From assembly GCF_965655635.1 (NCBI RefSeq), contig NZ_CBFHHE010000008.1, positions 26,244 through 90,243 on the forward strand: a stretch of 64,000 nt of DNA. Reading direction: 5' to 3'. Origin of the DNA: Nereida sp965655635. Lineage in GTDB: Bacteria; Pseudomonadota; Alphaproteobacteria; Rhodobacterales; Rhodobacteraceae. The position numbers and the translations under genes were made by a program. Positions 62,564-64,000 of the stretch are shown here, piece by piece. A model generated the notes under the pieces. It ran no database searches. It was not told where the DNA came from and worked only from the letters and a program-made list of their open reading frames with translations. The number at the start of each line of letters is the position of its first letter. Positions within the stretch are counted from its first letter, which is position 1.

Positions 62564-63414
62564 TCGCTGACGTTGACGATGGTGCGGGTCGGGAACGGAA
62601 TATCGATCTTGCCCGCATCAAGTGCTTCTTTGACAGCGCGTTTCATATCCGCTTGGTAGGCAAAGTATTCATCAGCCGAGCACCAGACGCGGACCAAAAA
62701 GTCGACGCTGCTGTCCCCAAGATTGTTTACTTGGATAAACGGCTCTGGATCGCGGAATGAACGCGGATCGGCCATAATCGTGTCAGTGATGATCCGCTGT
62801 GCGTCCGCCAGATTTGCCCCGTAGCCCACGCTAAACGTCCACTCTGCCCGCCGTGTGTTGTTGGCCGAGTAGTTGTGGATGGTGTTCCCCCACACTTCTG
62901 CGTTCGGGATGATGACTTTGACATTACTCAGGTCAGCCAGCTCAATGAAGTTGAGGTTGATCGCCTTGATCGTACCCATGACGTTGTTAACCGCTACGAA
63001 ATCGCCAAGTTTGACGGGTCGGAAAAAGATGATCATCACGCCAGCGGCCACATTGGACAGCGTACCTTGAAGCGCCAGACCAATCGCCAGACCGGCTGCA
63101 CCAACAACCGCAACAATCGACGTGGTTTGAATGCCCACAGTGTTGAGCAAGAACAGCAGTGTGAAGCCCAGAATAACATAGCGTGCAATGTTACTCAGGA
63201 AATCGAACAGGGTCGCATCAAGGCGTGCGTGGATTTCAGATAGGCGTTTGATCCGCTTTTGCGCCGCACCTGAAATCATGAAGCCAAGCACAAGGATGAC
63301 AACCGCCGATACGGTTGTGCCAAGGACCGAGACAAGGAAATCAAGCGTAAGGTAATCGGCGACTGAATTGCCGTTATAGATTTCGGTCTGCAAAATCTTC
63401 GTCAGGTATTCCAT
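62560..63414 (-). CDS. MscS-family small-conductance mechanosensitive channel
   Basis: A 284-residue channel with three N-terminal helices. The pore helix and beta domain read GLAIGLALQGTLSNVAAGVM and RPVKLGDFVAVNNVMGTIKA. NAEVWGNTIHNYSANNTRRA leads into the vestibule. It is the typical short MscS, unlike the 474-residue homologue at 11758-13182. ATG 63414 starts one base after the phhB stop. Confidence 0.95.
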   Translation of the reverse strand: MEYLTKILQTEIYNGNSVADYLTLDFLVSVLGTTVSAVVILVLGFMISGAAQKRIKRLSEIHARLDATLFDFLSNIARYVILGFTLLFLLNTVGIQTTSIVAVVGAAGLAIGLALQGTLSNVAAGVMIIFFRPVKLGDFVAVNNVMGTIKAINLNFIELADLSNVKVIIPNAEVWGNTIHNYSANNTRRAEWTFSVGYGANLADAQRIITDTIMADPRSFRDPEPFIQVNNLGDSSVDFLVRVWCSADEYFAYQADMKRAVKEALDAGKIDIPFPTRTIVNVSD

Positions 63415-63415
63415 T

Positions 63416-63703
63416 CTAGCCTTTCGCGAGCGCGTCCATTTTCTGCGCCAGTTTGACGTCTAGGTGGGACAGCCCGTTTATGTCGTGGGTCGTTAAATTA
63501 ACATCAACGGTCTTGTACACATTTGACCATTCAGGGTGATGGTTCAACTTCTCGGCCCAGATAGCGGTTTTCGTCATGAAAGCAAAGGCCTCAACGAAGT
63601 TCGTGAATTGGAACGATTTGCTTATCGCATCGCGCGTCTGATCATGTGTCCATCCTGCTTCTTGTAAGATTTGCAAATCTTCGCGTGAAATTGGGGTGCT
63701 CAT
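63416..63703 (-). CDS. phhB: 4a-hydroxytetrahydrobiopterin dehydratase
   Basis: Pterin-4a-carbinolamine dehydratase of 95 residues that recycles pterin for phenylalanine hydroxylase. The motif AEKLNHHPEWSNVYKTVDVN and HDINGLSHLDVKLAQKMD is complete. No phhA seen here, so it may serve another pterin enzyme. ATG 63703 overlaps the upstream stop (ATGA). Confidence 0.95.
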   Translation of the reverse strand: MSTPISREDLQILQEAGWTHDQTRDAISKSFQFTNFVEAFAFMTKTAIWAEKLNHHPEWSNVYKTVDVNLTTHDINGLSHLDVKLAQKMDALAKG

Positions 63704-64000
63704 TCTTGCTCCTCGTGCTGGGATTTCTTGAACGGCCCGTAGGCGGTCATGATTTCAATTTCATCATCGACTGCGGCCCGCTCGGCTTGAAGATAATCAG
63801 CGATTGCTGTGCTGAAACTTTCATCGGCGATCCAGTGCAGGCTGTTGGTGGTCACAGGCATGTAGCCGCGCGCCAGTTTGTGTGATCCCTGCGCGCCTGC
63901 CTCAACGCGGCTGAGGCCGTGTTTGATCGCGTAGTCGATCGCTTGATAATAGCAGACTTCAAAATGCAGGCAGGGGTGGTCTTCAATACAGCCCCAGTAC
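63700..64000 (-). CDS. DUF482 / COG3146 GNAT-like acyltransferase (C-terminal part)
   Basis: Only about 99 C-terminal residues are in the window: YWGCIEDHPCLHFEVCYYQA, then AIDYAIKHGLSRVEAGAQGS, HKLARGYMPVTTNSLHW, and a charged end (YGPFKKSQHEEQE). This matches the peptidoglycan-related GNAT family DUF482 (COG3146). The start is outside the window. Its stop overlaps the phhB ATG by four bases. Confidence 0.88.
   Translation of the reverse strand, partial: YWGCIEDHPCLHFEVCYYQAIDYAIKHGLSRVEAGAQGSHKLARGYMPVTTNSLHWIADESFSTAIADYLQAERAAVDDEIEIMTAYGPFKKSQHEEQE

Noticed and set aside
1..64000. CRISPR array, insertion sequence, prophage or rRNA
   Set aside because: No regularly spaced repeats, transposase, integrase or structural phage gene, and no rRNA sequence were seen on reading both strands.

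Overview
The window is a gene-dense piece of an alphaproteobacterial chromosome, most likely from the Roseobacter group (Rhodobacterales). The lineage call is an inference from gene content and order: a GTG-started Rieske protein with an acidic Ala/Asp-rich insert, leuC-leuD followed by two accessory genes and leuB, small proteins resembling DUF2794, DUF5665 and DUF6478 families, a SfsA/Map pair, and the moderately GC-rich codon usage. Core metabolism dominates. There is one tRNA (Lys-UUU). I found no rRNA, CRISPR array, insertion sequence or prophage.

Layout. 1-4.2 kb (minus): cytochrome bc1 genes (petB partial, petA), then GST, mtaB and dapF, which overlap by ATGA. 4.2-7.6 kb: tRNA-Lys and a 1067-residue soluble, apparently self-sufficient B12-dependent reductive dehalogenase fused to an FMN/NAD(P)/2Fe-2S reductase. 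7.6-13.2 kb: rlmN, an IalB-like secreted protein, a Rhizobium etli-type asparaginase, rlmH-rsfS and an MscS channel. 13.4-18.9 kb: leucine genes leuC, leuD and leuB, with two disrupted genes between leuD and leuB. 19-26 kb: EamA and YdcZ transporters, the tungstate transporter tupBCA, an amidohydrolase, an FrhB/BciB-like Fe-S flavoprotein and an MFS carrier. 26-34 kb: SulP-UspA, a DEAD-box helicase, asd, and a bicarbonate module (beta carbonic anhydrase, SbtA, SbtB-like PII protein). 34-41.9 kb: leucyl aminopeptidase, NlpC/P60, DUF2794, and the glutathione-dependent formaldehyde pathway (adhC, fghA) around a TetR/AEC pair. 42-49.4 kb: MFS, zapE, LysM protein, a broken rhodanese, folC-accD and a CPBP protease. 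49.5-56.3 kb: ilvD, a lipoprotein, two uncharacterised proteins, FadH-like reductase and a broken LysR gene. 56.3-64 kb: OmpA-GNAT-CinA operon, sfsA-map, rsmD with a ferredoxin reductase-like flavoprotein, peroxiredoxin, a second MscS channel, phhB and a partial DUF482 acyltransferase.

Three things stand out. First, the reductive dehalogenase carries every redox centre needed for NAD(P)H-driven dehalogenation in one chain and has no export signal. Second, SbtA, an SbtB-like protein and carbonic anhydrase are back to back in what otherwise looks like a heterotroph, with a SulP transporter 4 kb away. Third, five genes are interrupted by single-base changes (four +/-1 frameshifts and one in-frame stop). 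These are either genuine gene decay or sequencing error, and raw reads would decide. Several short leader-like ORFs with strong ribosome-binding sites (upstream of rsfS, sulP and pepA) may be regulatory.
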